From assembly GCF_000152825.2 (NCBI RefSeq), contig NC_014414.1:868001-932000 (forward strand): DNA of 64,000 nucleotides, read 5' to 3'. This document shows, one piece after another, positions 45,121 through 54,561 of the stretch. The notes below the pieces were generated by a model that made no database searches, was not told the DNA's origin, and was given only the letters and a program-made list of their open reading frames with translations. The stretch comes from Parvularcula bermudensis HTCC2503. Lineage in GTDB: Bacteria; Pseudomonadota; Alphaproteobacteria; Caulobacterales; Parvularculaceae. The position numbers and the translations under genes were made by a program. Within the stretch, counting starts at the first letter, position 1. Each line of letters opens with the position of its first letter.

Positions 45121-45417
45121 ATGCGCCGCCCCCTTTCCCGCCATACGCCCTTGGTCCTTGGGGCCGGATTGATGGCCCTCGGGCTTGGGGTCAGACAATG
45201 GCGACCCACCGCCCTCGAACTGCCCAAGCGTCCTCGGCGGCAAAGTCACGACAGAGGCGCCCGCAAGGCCGCGCGGGTCACGCGGGATGGCCTGGCGCGC
45301 TTTCTGCCAAAGAATATGAATGAGTCGATCGGGAATTCTCTGATGGTGATGGGCGTGGGACTGATTGCCGTCCGGCTGCTCGACGATTGGGTCGAGGACA
45401 GTGAACGCCTCTTCTAG
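45121..45417 (+). CDS. Small two-helix membrane protein, unknown function
   Basis: 98-residue protein not recognised as a known family. Hydrophobic segments are at about 10-22 (PLVLGAGLMALGLG) and 70-84 (GNSLMVMGVGLIAVRLL), separated by a basic stretch (PKRPRRQSHDRGARKAARV). An ATG with GAGG 8 bases upstream supports it. It follows the aceA terminator, so it has its own promoter or is a chance frame; its membrane-helix pattern makes a real gene more likely. Confidence 0.55.
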   Translation: MRRPLSRHTPLVLGAGLMALGLGVRQWRPTALELPKRPRRQSHDRGARKAARVTRDGLARFLPKNMNESIGNSLMVMGVGLIAVRLLDDWVEDSERLF

Positions 45418-45541
45418 AATTGTTGCGGTTCGTCATGGGGCGTGAAATCGTCTCTGTGTCTTTCTTTTATCGCCTTTTTTTCGCGCGTACCGGTTCTCCG
45501 TCGCTTGAAGACGCGCTTGGGGCGGCTGACCGATCGTGCCT

Positions 45542-47623
45542 TTAGAGGTTGGAGCCACACCAGCGGGCCGTGGCGACCTCCAGCGCGGTCACATCATTGA
45601 GCAGCGCCATGATTTCCGTGTCATCGAGCAGATCGTCGAGGGGGGTTTCGCTGTCCTTCAGCCACTCGGCCTTGGCGATCGCCGTCGCCAGGGGCACATG
45701 GACAGTGCGCGGCGGCAGGATCCATAGCGAATCGACAAGGCCGGCGCGCTGGTCACGGCTATACCGGTCGGCCATCAACCCATTGAGATCAGGCGCGGTG
45801 AGGACGGCATAAGAGGGCTCCCGTGCCGTGACGGCGGCGACCGAGGCGGGCACGTCGCGCTCATAGGGGGTGATGAGAATCCCGGCACGCTGGGCCGCGC
45901 CGCCCAGCGCGGAGGACCCCGTCAGTTTCGAGAGAAGGGGGGCGAGCATCATGCCGATCGACGCTGGCGCCAACCAGGCCGCAAAGATCGGGGAAATGGC
46001 AAAGGCCGCGGTGGTCAAGAGCGCCCCAAGGAGCACGGTGCGCCCATGGCGGCGCAGGATCGTCCCCCAGGCATAGCCGCCGCGTCGATGCTGGGGCGAC
46101 CAGCCCGAATCCTGCCCCGTGAGGATGGCGAGAACTGAGGCGCTCTGGGCAACGAGGAGAATGGGCGCGATCAGTACCGAGATCACGGTTTCCGCGAGAA
46201 CCCCCGCCGTCAAGCGAAGGGGCCCCACCGTATTTCGCCAAAGCGGCGTCCATAGCCCATAGATCAGCCCATAGAGTTTCGGGGCAAAGAGGATCGCCAT
46301 GGTGATGCCGAAAAGACTGAGGGCTCTTGCGCTGTCGATAATCGGCCATCGGGGAAAGAGACTGATATCATTGCCGAAATATTCGGGCCGCAGGAATTGA
46401 GCCTGGAGTGAGAGCGCCATCCCGACACCGATCAATAACATCCATAAGGGGGCGGCGAGATAGGACATGATCCCGATCATCAGATGCAACCGATTGGTCC
46501 AGGCCATGCTGCGTGTTCTGAAGAGCACCGAAAGATGCTGAAGATTACCCTGACACCACCGGCGATCCCTGATCGTCAAATCGATGATCGACGGCGGTCC
46601 CTCTTCGTAAGAGCCCCCAAGATCCCTGGCGATCAGCACTTTCCAGCCTGCCTTGCGGAGCAGGGCCGCTTCGATGAAGTCATGGCTAAGAATGGGTCCG
46701 CCAAAAGGCGGCGTTCCGGGAAAGGCGGGGAGGCCAGCACTTTCGGCGAAGGCCGATAGGCGGATGATGGCATTATGCCCCCAATAATTGCCCTCATTTC
46801 CCGCCCACCAGGCGACCCCCGCCCCAAGGATGGGGCCATAGAGTGCTGCTGCGAATTGCTGAGAGCGGGCAAATACCGTCCGGCCCCCAACGAGTTGGGG
46901 GATCGTTTGGATGAGGCCGACATCCGGCGCTGCCTCCATCCGCCGGACGAGCTCTAATAGGGTATCGGTCTCCATATAGCTGTCGGCATCGAAGACGATC
47001 ATATGGTCGAAGGCGGCGCCCCAACGGCGGACGAAATCTTCGATATTGCCCGATTTCCGCTCGTGGTTGAGGGTCCGTCGCCGATAGTAGATCGGGCAGC
47101 CCGTCGGCTCCCCCGCCTTAAGGGCGAGGAGCGCCGCCTCCTCCCGAAGGGCGGCGCCGGGACGATTGGTATCGGCAAGGACGAAGCACGCAAACGCGCC
47201 CGGCGCGCTGGTGGACAGGGCATGGGCAACGGCTTCGACGGTCGCACAGATATGCGCCGGGTCCTCGTTATAGACCGGGAAGAGGATGGCGGTTTTGGTC
47301 CGTGGTCGCCATTGGGCGGGCGGTGATGGCCGAGGCCGATCGGTCAAAACGAGGACCAGGCCGATCGTTGCAGAGACGAAACCGAAGGTGATCCAGGCCA
47401 GATTGATCGAAAACAGAGAGAGGAGCGCCCATTCGAGGGGGATCATCTCCGCCACGGCGAGCACCAGATACATCTCCCTGGTGGCAAAGGCGGTGATGCC
47501 AATAGCGCCAAGGCCGACCGCGGCCTTCCGCCATCGCAAGGATCGGGGGGGCGTTCGGTGGCGAGGCGCGGCGTCGCCGAGCCGCTGCTTTGGCATGGCC
47601 AAGGGCGCCTCCGGTGGGCGCAT
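45542..47623 (-). CDS. opgH: Glucans biosynthesis glucosyltransferase H
   Basis: 693-residue membrane glucosyltransferase of family GT2 making the backbone of osmoregulated periplasmic glucans. Motifs are ILFPVYNEDP, VFDADSYM, WCQGNLQHL and the membrane helices of the C-terminal half (WMLLIGVGMALSLQ). The longer open frame overlaps opgG; ATG 47623 lies two bases after the opgG stop and gives the normal start MRPPEAPLAMP. The opgG-opgH order is standard. In enteric bacteria OpgH also affects division timing; that has not been seen here. Confidence 0.94.
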   Translation of the reverse strand: MRPPEAPLAMPKQRLGDAAPRHRTPPRSLRWRKAAVGLGAIGITAFATREMYLVLAVAEMIPLEWALLSLFSINLAWITFGFVSATIGLVLVLTDRPRPSPPAQWRPRTKTAILFPVYNEDPAHICATVEAVAHALSTSAPGAFACFVLADTNRPGAALREEAALLALKAGEPTGCPIYYRRRTLNHERKSGNIEDFVRRWGAAFDHMIVFDADSYMETDTLLELVRRMEAAPDVGLIQTIPQLVGGRTVFARSQQFAAALYGPILGAGVAWWAGNEGNYWGHNAIIRLSAFAESAGLPAFPGTPPFGGPILSHDFIEAALLRKAGWKVLIARDLGGSYEEGPPSIIDLTIRDRRWCQGNLQHLSVLFRTRSMAWTNRLHLMIGIMSYLAAPLWMLLIGVGMALSLQAQFLRPEYFGNDISLFPRWPIIDSARALSLFGITMAILFAPKLYGLIYGLWTPLWRNTVGPLRLTAGVLAETVISVLIAPILLVAQSASVLAILTGQDSGWSPQHRRGGYAWGTILRRHGRTVLLGALLTTAAFAISPIFAAWLAPASIGMMLAPLLSKLTGSSALGGAAQRAGILITPYERDVPASVAAVTAREPSYAVLTAPDLNGLMADRYSRDQRAGLVDSLWILPPRTVHVPLATAIAKAEWLKDSETPLDDLLDDTEIMALLNDVTALEVATARWCGSNL

Positions 47624-47625
47624 GG

Positions 47626-49305
47626 TCAAAGATCCGTCCACCGAAATAGCCACGTTTCGCTGACCTGACGATTGCCTGATTGAATGACGCCGCGCAGTTC
47701 CGCAGGTCGGGGATCGTCTTTGTCGAGCAGAAAGCTGATCCGGTATAGTCCCTCTTCGGGGATCAGCCGGTGCGTCAGTCCGACGATCGACCCGTTGGAG
47801 GTCGTCACCATGGGGTTGGCGTTGGCCCACAGCGCGGGGTCCCCGGCCTCAAAATCGACAATGATCAAGGGTCTGTCTCCCCCGATTTCCTGTCCGATCC
47901 GCGTTTTCGCCACGGTGGCGATGGCGGGTTGAGGACCCAATGCCTCCCCCCAATGCAGACGATAGGCGATATCGATCCGTTCGCCCTTCTTCCATGGGGT
48001 CTTGGGGCGCCAGAACGCCACGATATTGTCGTTGAACTCATTCGGTGTGGGGATCTCAACCAGCATCAAACGGCCTGACCCCCAATCGCCCTTGGGCGTA
48101 ATCGTCACCGAAGGCCGCGTCTCATAGGCCGCTTCGTCATCGGCAAAGGCGCTGAAGGTCCGCTCACGCTGCTCAAGACCGAAAGAGAGCGGCGTCTTCT
48201 CCGCGAAGCTGGAAATCTCGACATTCTGCGGATTCACCAGTGGCCGCCAGACCCTCTCGCCATTCGCCAAGCGGATCGCCAGCCCATCCGCGTCATGGAC
48301 GTTCGGGCGATAGTCGCGCTTGCGGAGCAAAGGGTCCTGGCTGCCGAACTCGAACATCGAGGACAGCGGCGCAATTCCCACATTTTCGAGGTCGCGGCGC
48401 GGAAAAAAGACCGCTTGGACATCCATAATAGTCGCAAATCCGGGGGCGACGTCAAAGGCGAAGGCCCCGGTCACGCTTGGGCTGTCGAGCAAGGCGTAGA
48501 CGGTCAGCTGCGTGGCGTCCTGGGCGGGGACTTCGAGCCAGAAGCGGTGAAAATGGGGAAATTCCTCCCCTTCCGGGGACGCGGTTCTGATCGCCAGCCC
48601 CCTCGCCGAGGTGCCGTAGGTGTCGCCCGCGCCGATGGCTCTGAAATAACTGGCCCCAAGAAAACTCAAGACCTCGTCGAACTTTCCGGGGGCGTTGATG
48701 GGCGACAATAGTCGAAAGCCCGCAAAATCGAGATCGGCTTTTTCCTCTTCGGATAGGGGCAAATCATAGAAGTTGAAGTCCTTGGGGTCATAGGGCCGTT
48801 CCGACACCGTCCCGTCGCTGACGAAATAGATGTCCACCGCGCGACTGAATAACGACCCGCGCGGGGCGTATTGGACACGAAAGCTCTCGCTCGATTGCAG
48901 ATCGGCGCGGCGTTCCTGAAAGCGAATCCGGCGATAGGCGTCGTAGTCCAGGGCCTTGGCCGCGGCCGGCGGATCAGGGGGCGCCTGATAGGAACGCGCG
49001 GAAAGGGCCTTGGCTTCGGCGATCACCGTTTCGAAGGAGAAGGGAGGATCGGCGGGCGCGTCCGGCTCCGTATCCTCCTGCGCTGCGGCGATCTCCTGCT
49101 CGTCCTCGTCTGAGGCCTTGGCGGCGGGGCGATCCTTGACCTCGGGGTCTGTCTGAGTGCCCGCCTGATCGGGCATCAGATCCGCCTTTGTGGCGATGGG
49201 CTCGGGCACCACGACCGGCAATGTGGCAAGCTGTCCAAAGACCCAACCGATCACGCCCGCAACGGCGGCTGGCTTCAGAACCAGGAATGGGAATGATGGT
49301 ACCAT
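47626..49305 (-). CDS. opgG: Glucans biosynthesis protein G
   Basis: 559-residue periplasmic glucan biosynthesis protein, acting with OpgH. A hydrophobic N-terminal segment (residues about 7-32) is followed by an acidic, Pro/Ala-rich stretch (about 40-88) before the conserved OpgG/OpgD body: YRRIRFQERRADL, SLFSRAVDIYFV, FLGASYFRAIG and FHRFWLEVPA. The N-terminal region is longer than in enterobacterial OpgG and the hydrophobic segment does not end in an obvious cleavage site, so it may be membrane-anchored. Catalytic residues cannot be assigned securely. Confidence 0.93.
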   Translation of the reverse strand: MVPSFPFLVLKPAAVAGVIGWVFGQLATLPVVVPEPIATKADLMPDQAGTQTDPEVKDRPAAKASDEDEQEIAAAQEDTEPDAPADPPFSFETVIAEAKALSARSYQAPPDPPAAAKALDYDAYRRIRFQERRADLQSSESFRVQYAPRGSLFSRAVDIYFVSDGTVSERPYDPKDFNFYDLPLSEEEKADLDFAGFRLLSPINAPGKFDEVLSFLGASYFRAIGAGDTYGTSARGLAIRTASPEGEEFPHFHRFWLEVPAQDATQLTVYALLDSPSVTGAFAFDVAPGFATIMDVQAVFFPRRDLENVGIAPLSSMFEFGSQDPLLRKRDYRPNVHDADGLAIRLANGERVWRPLVNPQNVEISSFAEKTPLSFGLEQRERTFSAFADDEAAYETRPSVTITPKGDWGSGRLMLVEIPTPNEFNDNIVAFWRPKTPWKKGERIDIAYRLHWGEALGPQPAIATVAKTRIGQEIGGDRPLIIVDFEAGDPALWANANPMVTTSNGSIVGLTHRLIPEEGLYRISFLLDKDDPRPAELRGVIQSGNRQVSETWLFRWTDL

Positions 49306-49510
49306 TACTTCTCACCCTCAAAAGCAGGGCCTTTCGCGCCTGCAACATAGAGCTAGACCGCCCAGTGTGAAAGGAGAGGGCGACAGGCAGGCGAATTCGG
49401 GGCGATTTCAAGGCGGCGCGGCGCGCTTGGGCGGGCCGGAAGGGGGCTGGAAGACGGGCTTTGCCGGGGCGGCGGCCTATGTCCCAAGAGTGATTTCTCA
49501 GGAGACGCCC

Positions 49511-49954
49511 ATGTCGATTTTTACCCGCCTCAAGCAGGACCATGACCGCCAACGCGAATTGATTGCCCAGCTCTGCGAAACCGAGGGCGATAGTGAAGGG
49601 CGCCGGGACCTCTGGCCGCAATTGTTCAAGGAATTAGAGGCCCACGCCCTGGCGGAGGAGCAGATCTTCTACGCCGCGCTGATGGAAAAGCCCGATGGCA
49701 CGGAGAAAGCCCGCCATAGCGTCGCCGAGCACAAGGAAATGTCGGATATTGCCGAGGAATTGTCCGAAATGGCGTTCAGTTCGAGTGGCTGGCTGACCCG
49801 CTTTAAAACGCTGGCGCACAAGGTGATCCACCATGTCGACGAGGAAGAGGAGGAGGTCTTTCCCAAGGCCGAAGACCTGTTCGATGAAGCGAAAGCCGAT
49901 ACCCTCGAAGGCGCGTTCGACGTGCGTAAGGAAAAAGAACTGGCCGCCCTTTGA
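49511..49954 (+). CDS. Hemerythrin-like HHE domain protein
   Basis: 147-residue cytoplasmic protein with one hemerythrin/HHE cation-binding domain, expected to hold a di-iron centre. Probable ligands are His in LKQDHDRQREL, His and Glu in LEAHALAEEQIFY, His in HSVAEHKEM and His/Glu in VIHHVDEEEEEVFP. Such proteins bind oxygen or store or sense iron and nitric oxide; the sequence does not tell which. ATG 49511 follows AGGAG by 7 bases, and the longer upstream frame is rejected. Confidence 0.85.
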   Translation: MSIFTRLKQDHDRQRELIAQLCETEGDSEGRRDLWPQLFKELEAHALAEEQIFYAALMEKPDGTEKARHSVAEHKEMSDIAEELSEMAFSSSGWLTRFKTLAHKVIHHVDEEEEEVFPKAEDLFDEAKADTLEGAFDVRKEKELAAL

Positions 49955-50148
49955 GGGGCCGGCGGCGGGGCGCGAGGCAGCGCCGCCCCCTCTCCCTATC
50001 GTCCGCCCTTCCTTATCGGCAGAGCGCCCTTTGGTCCTTGACGGTTTTGCGGTAAGGCCTGGCGCGTCAGGGTAAGGGGCGAGAAGCGTTACCCCTGTCC
50101 ATCGGCTAAGGTCACCTAAGATCAGCTCCGCGGGGGAGGGGGCGCGCC

Positions 50149-50460
50149 ATGTTTATCTTTCGGATATTGCTCTTCATTGTCGCCTATGTGGTGGTTCTTG
50201 CCGAGGTGGCCGTGGGTAGCGCTGCCACGACGCTGACCGACGGCGCGGTTTGGATTGTGCCGGGCGCGCTGGTCCTGGCGCTTCTCCTCGCGATTTCCAC
50301 ATTTCTGCTTGCCAATTTGGATTTGCCGACCGAGTCCCGCCACTATCCCAATGCCATCGAATGGGCGGTGCTCGTCGCGTCTGGATTTTTCATCGCCGGG
50401 ACGGCTTTTTACTTCCCCAATTATATCGCCGTCTGGCTCGGCGCGTCGGTTGGCGGCTGA
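50149..50460 (+). CDS. Small three-helix membrane protein, unknown function
   Basis: 103-residue integral membrane protein; hydrophobic segments at about 3-24, 34-55 and 68-100. The start MFIFRILLFIVAY has a GGGAGGGGG ribosome binding site 8 bases upstream. I do not recognise the family. It is flanked by the hemerythrin gene and a convergent osmC, and no operon partner is evident. Confidence 0.65.
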   Translation: MFIFRILLFIVAYVVVLAEVAVGSAATTLTDGAVWIVPGALVLALLLAISTFLLANLDLPTESRHYPNAIEWAVLVASGFFIAGTAFYFPNYIAVWLGASVGG

Positions 50461-50511
50461 CCTGCGCGCAGGCGAGGCGCGCCCTCGGGGGGCGCCGCCC
50501 GACCTATGGCC

Positions 50512-50940
50512 TTAGACTTCGTAGGTGGCGTCCATCGTGATGTCGGCCTTCAGGAGTTTTGAGATCGGGCAATTGACCTTTGCGCTTTCCGTCGCCTCCT
50601 GCATTTTGGCTTTATCCGCGCCGGGCGCTTTGACGGTCACATTGAGGTGGGAGCGGGTCACGGCAAAGCCGCCATCCACTTCGTCGAGAAAAACAGTCGA
50701 TGTCGTGTGGATGCTGTCAGCGGTTACTCCCCTCTCCCCCAGTTCAAGGGACAGGGCCATTGAGAAACATCCCGCATGGGCCGCGCCGATCACCTCTTCG
50801 GGGTTTGACCCCTCGCCACCGGTGAAGCGGGAATTGAAGCCATAACGCGCATTACTCAACGCCCCGGATTCGGTATTCATCATGCCGGTCCCGGTTTTAA
50901 GATCGCCGTTCCACACAGCACTGCCTTGGCTCTTGGACAT
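50512..50940 (-). CDS. osmC: OsmC-family peroxiredoxin
   Basis: 142-residue OsmC-type thiol peroxidase that reduces organic hydroperoxides. The two reactive cysteines are in AAHAGCFSMAL and VNCPISKLL. Family features include SAVWNGDLKTGTG, SRFTGGEGSNPEEVIG and HLNVTVKAPG. ATG 50940 has GGAG 9 bases upstream; in-frame ATGs upstream (50955, 50958) give slightly longer versions. It is divergent from the downstream oligopeptidase gene, whose open frame covers its start. Confidence 0.93.
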   Translation of the reverse strand: MSKSQGSAVWNGDLKTGTGMMNTESGALSNARYGFNSRFTGGEGSNPEEVIGAAHAGCFSMALSLELGERGVTADSIHTTSTVFLDEVDGGFAVTRSHLNVTVKAPGADKAKMQEATESAKVNCPISKLLKADITMDATYEV

Positions 50941-51040
50941 AGGATATTTCTCCATCATCTTTGTGAGCATACGCCGAAGTGGGGGGGAGGTTCCGATGGA
51001 GAGGCGAGGGACCCCAGCGCAGCCAATGCAGGAGATGACG

Positions 51041-53323
51041 ATGGGATCGAATACCAAAGCGTGGACGACATTGTTCTGGAGCCTGGGGCTTGCCCTCCTG
51101 TCGGGCTGTGGCCCATGGGCGCCGGACAACACCGTTACTGAGACAGAGAATGCTGAGGCGATCTCCCCTCAAGAGGCCGCCGCCCGTCGAGAGGACATCC
51201 CTATGGTAATCCGCCGCAGTGCCGACCTGACCCCCCCCGTCGCCGAAAAGCGACCGATGACGATCGACCAGCACGGGATCGAGCGAACAGACTCCTATGG
51301 CTGGCTGCGCGATGAGAACTGGCAAGAGGTGCTGCGCGACCCGTCGACGCTCAATGCCGATATTCGTCGCCACCTTGAGGCGGAGGTCGCGTATTACCAG
51401 GAGGCGACGGCGCATCTGAGCGATCTGCGCGCGACCCTGGTGTCGGAGATGCGGGGAAGGATCAAAGAGGACGAAAGCGCCGTCCCCATGCCCGATGGGC
51501 CTTATGCCTATTACGTTCGGTATCGTGAGGGCGGCGATTATCCGGTGTATGCCCGGCGCCCGCGGGACGGCGGTGACGAAGACGTGATCTATGACGGCGA
51601 TGCCGAACGCGGTGACGCCTCGTTCTTCGATATTGGCGGGGTCGATGTGTCCCCCGACCATCGCCTGCTCGCTTATAGTATTGATCGGCTGGGGTCTGAG
51701 TATTTCGACATGAAGATCCGGCAGCTCGATACCGGCAAGGAATATGACGAAGTCATTCCGTCAACGGATGGAGATGCGGTGTGGGCCGCCGATTCCCAAA
51801 GCTTTTTCTATGTAGAGCGGGACGACAATCAGCGTCCTAAGCGGGTGAAGCACCATATCCTCGGCACCCCACCGACGGAGGATCGGCTCGTTTATGAGGA
51901 GCCAGACGACGCAATGTTCCTTGGCATCGACGAGACCTCGTCGGAGGCCTTTCTCATAATCGGCGTGGGGAACGGTGTGACCTCTGAGGCACGGGTCATT
52001 CCCCTCGACGACCCGATGGCGGATCCTGTGTTGATTGCCCCGCGGATCAAAAACCAGCTCTACGACGTCGATCATCGTGGCGACCATTTCTATATTCGAA
52101 CCAATGCCGATGAGGCGGTGAACTTCAAAATCGTTCGCGCGCCTGTCGAGGCTCCGGGGCGAGAAAATTGGGAAGATTTCATCCCCCATCGTTCTGCCGT
52201 TTTCTTGTCCGGTTTCGTCCCGTTCAAAGACTATATTGTTCGGGGCGAACGTGAGAATGCGTTGCCGCGCTTGATCGTTGGCGACTATGACGGAAATGAG
52301 CATTCGATCGCGTTTGACGAGGCGGCCTATGCCCTGGGCCTTGATGGCTGGGGGGAGTTCGATACCGAACTCGTCAGATTTTCCTATGAGAGCCCGACGA
52401 CACCTGAACAGATCTTCGATTATAATATGCGTACGCGGGAGCGGACCCTCAGGAAGACCCAGACCGTCCCCTCCGGCCACGACCCGTCTCTTTACACCCT
52501 CGATAATTTGCACCTGCCCGCGCAGGACGGAGAGACCATCCCGGTCACCGTTCTGAGACTGAAGACCATCCCCCTCGATGGCAGCGCGCCGCTATTGCTC
52601 TATGGGTATGGGGCATACGGCGCCTATATACCGGACAGCTTTTCGACGAGTGTCCTCAGCCTCGTGGACCGGGGGGTGGTCTATGCGCTGGCGCATATCA
52701 GGGGCGGCTCAGCCAAGGGGCGACAATGGTATCTCGACGGGAAGCTCGACAAGAAACAAAACTCGTTCAGTGATTTCAACGATGCGGCCAGAGCGCTCAT
52801 CGATCGGGGGTACACGGAGAAAGGCCGGATCGTCGCCTATGGCGGTTCCGCCGGCGGCCTATTGGTGGGGGCTGCCGTGAATAGGGCACCGGACCTTTAT
52901 GGCGGGATCCTCGCCGCGGTTCCCTTTGTCGACGTGCTCACGACGATTTCCGATGCCGAGCTTCCCCTGACCCCGCCGGAGTGGGACGAATGGGGAAATC
53001 CGATCACCGAGCGAGAACAATATGATTGGATTGCGGCCTATTCACCCTACGACAATATCAAGGCGGGGGCGGCCTATCCACCGATCCTCGCCACCGGCGG
53101 ACTAACCGATTATCGGGTAACCTATTGGGAGCCCGCCAAGTGGATCGCACGGTTGAGAGAAGAGGCGACGGGCGGGCCGTTCCTGTTACGGATGAATATG
53201 GAGGCGGGGCATGGGGGATCCGCGGCGCGTTTTGAGCGGCTCGAAGAGCGGGCCCATCTCTATGCGTTCGCTCTTGATCTGTTGGGCAAGGGGGAAACCA
53301 CGCCGGTCTCTCATCAGCGGTGA
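51041..53323 (+). CDS. Prolyl oligopeptidase family (S9A) lipoprotein
   Basis: 760-residue periplasmic or outer-membrane serine peptidase cleaving short peptides after proline or related residues. The lipobox LLSGC is near residue 25. The N-terminal beta-propeller covers roughly 60-460 (RTDSYGWLRDENW, SYDRLGSEYF-like YSIDRLGSEYFDM). The hydrolase domain has HIRGGSAKGRQWY, nucleophile Ser603 in YGGSAGGLL and the base His in MEAGHGGSAAR. ATG 51041 is 6 bases after AGGAG. Overall layout resembles protease II/oligopeptidase B. Confidence 0.93.
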   Translation: MGSNTKAWTTLFWSLGLALLSGCGPWAPDNTVTETENAEAISPQEAAARREDIPMVIRRSADLTPPVAEKRPMTIDQHGIERTDSYGWLRDENWQEVLRDPSTLNADIRRHLEAEVAYYQEATAHLSDLRATLVSEMRGRIKEDESAVPMPDGPYAYYVRYREGGDYPVYARRPRDGGDEDVIYDGDAERGDASFFDIGGVDVSPDHRLLAYSIDRLGSEYFDMKIRQLDTGKEYDEVIPSTDGDAVWAADSQSFFYVERDDNQRPKRVKHHILGTPPTEDRLVYEEPDDAMFLGIDETSSEAFLIIGVGNGVTSEARVIPLDDPMADPVLIAPRIKNQLYDVDHRGDHFYIRTNADEAVNFKIVRAPVEAPGRENWEDFIPHRSAVFLSGFVPFKDYIVRGERENALPRLIVGDYDGNEHSIAFDEAAYALGLDGWGEFDTELVRFSYESPTTPEQIFDYNMRTRERTLRKTQTVPSGHDPSLYTLDNLHLPAQDGETIPVTVLRLKTIPLDGSAPLLLYGYGAYGAYIPDSFSTSVLSLVDRGVVYALAHIRGGSAKGRQWYLDGKLDKKQNSFSDFNDAARALIDRGYTEKGRIVAYGGSAGGLLVGAAVNRAPDLYGGILAAVPFVDVLTTISDAELPLTPPEWDEWGNPITEREQYDWIAAYSPYDNIKAGAAYPPILATGGLTDYRVTYWEPAKWIARLREEATGGPFLLRMNMEAGHGGSAARFERLEERAHLYAFALDLLGKGETTPVSHQR

Positions 53324-53390
53324 GCCGGCCTAGGCTCGACGGGGGAGTGGCTTCACCTAGGTGGTAATTGGAAACAGCTGGAGTCTCGCC

Positions 53391-54551
53391 ATGCGATCTG
53401 CGATCCACATTGTTGGACTGAGCGTCCTCATGTCACTGCCTGCCTGCTCAGAAGAGCCGCCTTCGGCCCAAGGACCGGCAGAGGGGCCGTTCGATGTCGA
53501 GGTCGTTGCGCAGTTCACCCAGCCCTGGGCCATGACCTTTCTGCCGGACGGGCGCTTCTTGGTGACGGAAAAGCCCGGATCCCTCAAATGGGGTACTCAA
53601 GAAGGCTTCGTATCGGACCCGATCGAGGGGGTGCCCTCCGTCGATTACGGCGGGCAGGGCGGTCTCGGTGATGTGATCGTCCACCCCGATTTTGCCGATA
53701 ACGGGCTTGTCTATCTGTCCTTTGTCGAGGCGGGAGAAGACAATACCCGCGGCGCCGCCGTCATGCGGGCGCGCCTCTCCTTGACCGAGAAGGGCGGCGC
53801 TCTCAGTGACGAGACAATAATTTGGCGCCAGACCCCTAAGGTGACGGGGCGCGGCCATTATAGCCATCGGCTGTTGTTCTCCCCTGATGGCGACTATCTG
53901 TTCATCACCAGTGGCGACCGCCAGGAACAGGCCCCGGCGCAGGACCTCTCCAATACGCTTGGCGCGGTTATTCGCCTGACGCCGGAGGGCGAGGTGCCCG
54001 AGGACAATCCATTCGCCGATAAGGGCGGGGTGACCGCGCAGATCTGGTCCTACGGCCATCGGAATATGTTGGGGATCGCGTTCGATGCCGACGGCGTGCT
54101 GTGGGAGCATGAAATGGGACCCAGGGGCGGCGACGAATTCCAACGGATCGATCGCGGAGCAAATTACGGCTGGCCGGAAGTATCCTACGGCGATAATTAC
54201 AACGGGGTGCCGATCCCCCCGCATGAGCCGCGGGACCCAACCTATCGCCACCCCGATGAATGGTGGAATCCAGTGATTTCTCCTTCAGGAATGGTCATTT
54301 ACCAGGGCGAGGCCTTCCCCACCTGGCAAGGCAGCGCGCTGATCGGGGGGCTGTCATCGGAGAGCCTCATACGCGTGAGTTTCGATTGTGAGCTGTCCGG
54401 TCGGGAGATTTGCGAGGCGGAGCGATTTAATATGGGGCAACGCATCAGGGAGGTCGAAGAGGGCACCGACGGGACGGTTTTCTTGCTTGAGGACCAGCGT
54501 AGTCGCGGCGGCGCGGGGGGACGGCTTCTCAAACTCACCCCGGCGGGATAG
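53391..54551 (+). CDS. PQQ-type soluble aldose sugar dehydrogenase lipoprotein
   Basis: 386-residue six-bladed beta-propeller of the GDH-B/YliI family, using pyrroloquinoline quinone to oxidise aldoses. The lipobox LPAC places Cys at residue 19. Characteristic segments are FTQPWAMTFLPDG, VDYGGQGGLGDVIVHPDF, HYSHRLLFSPDG, YGHRNMLGIAFD, HEMGPRGGDEFQRI and NYGWPEVSYG. Start ATG 53391 has GGAG 7 bases upstream. No PQQ synthesis genes are in the window. It lies in a run of same-strand genes with creA and the ArsC-like gene. Confidence 0.9.
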   Translation: MRSAIHIVGLSVLMSLPACSEEPPSAQGPAEGPFDVEVVAQFTQPWAMTFLPDGRFLVTEKPGSLKWGTQEGFVSDPIEGVPSVDYGGQGGLGDVIVHPDFADNGLVYLSFVEAGEDNTRGAAVMRARLSLTEKGGALSDETIIWRQTPKVTGRGHYSHRLLFSPDGDYLFITSGDRQEQAPAQDLSNTLGAVIRLTPEGEVPEDNPFADKGGVTAQIWSYGHRNMLGIAFDADGVLWEHEMGPRGGDEFQRIDRGANYGWPEVSYGDNYNGVPIPPHEPRDPTYRHPDEWWNPVISPSGMVIYQGEAFPTWQGSALIGGLSSESLIRVSFDCELSGREICEAERFNMGQRIREVEEGTDGTVFLLEDQRSRGGAGGRLLKLTPAG

Positions 54552-54561
54552 ACAAGACGCC

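Noticed and set aside
47624-47830. Longer N-terminus for OpgH
   Set aside because: It lies in opgG in another frame; ATG 47623 follows the opgG stop and gives the family start.
49955-50050. GC-rich imperfect hairpin after the hemerythrin gene as a terminator
   Set aside because: No T-run follows and pairing is imperfect.
50882-51040. Longer N-terminus for the S9 peptidase (start at 50882)
   Set aside because: It would overlap the divergent osmC start; ATG 51041 has a proper ribosome binding site and a lipoprotein signal.
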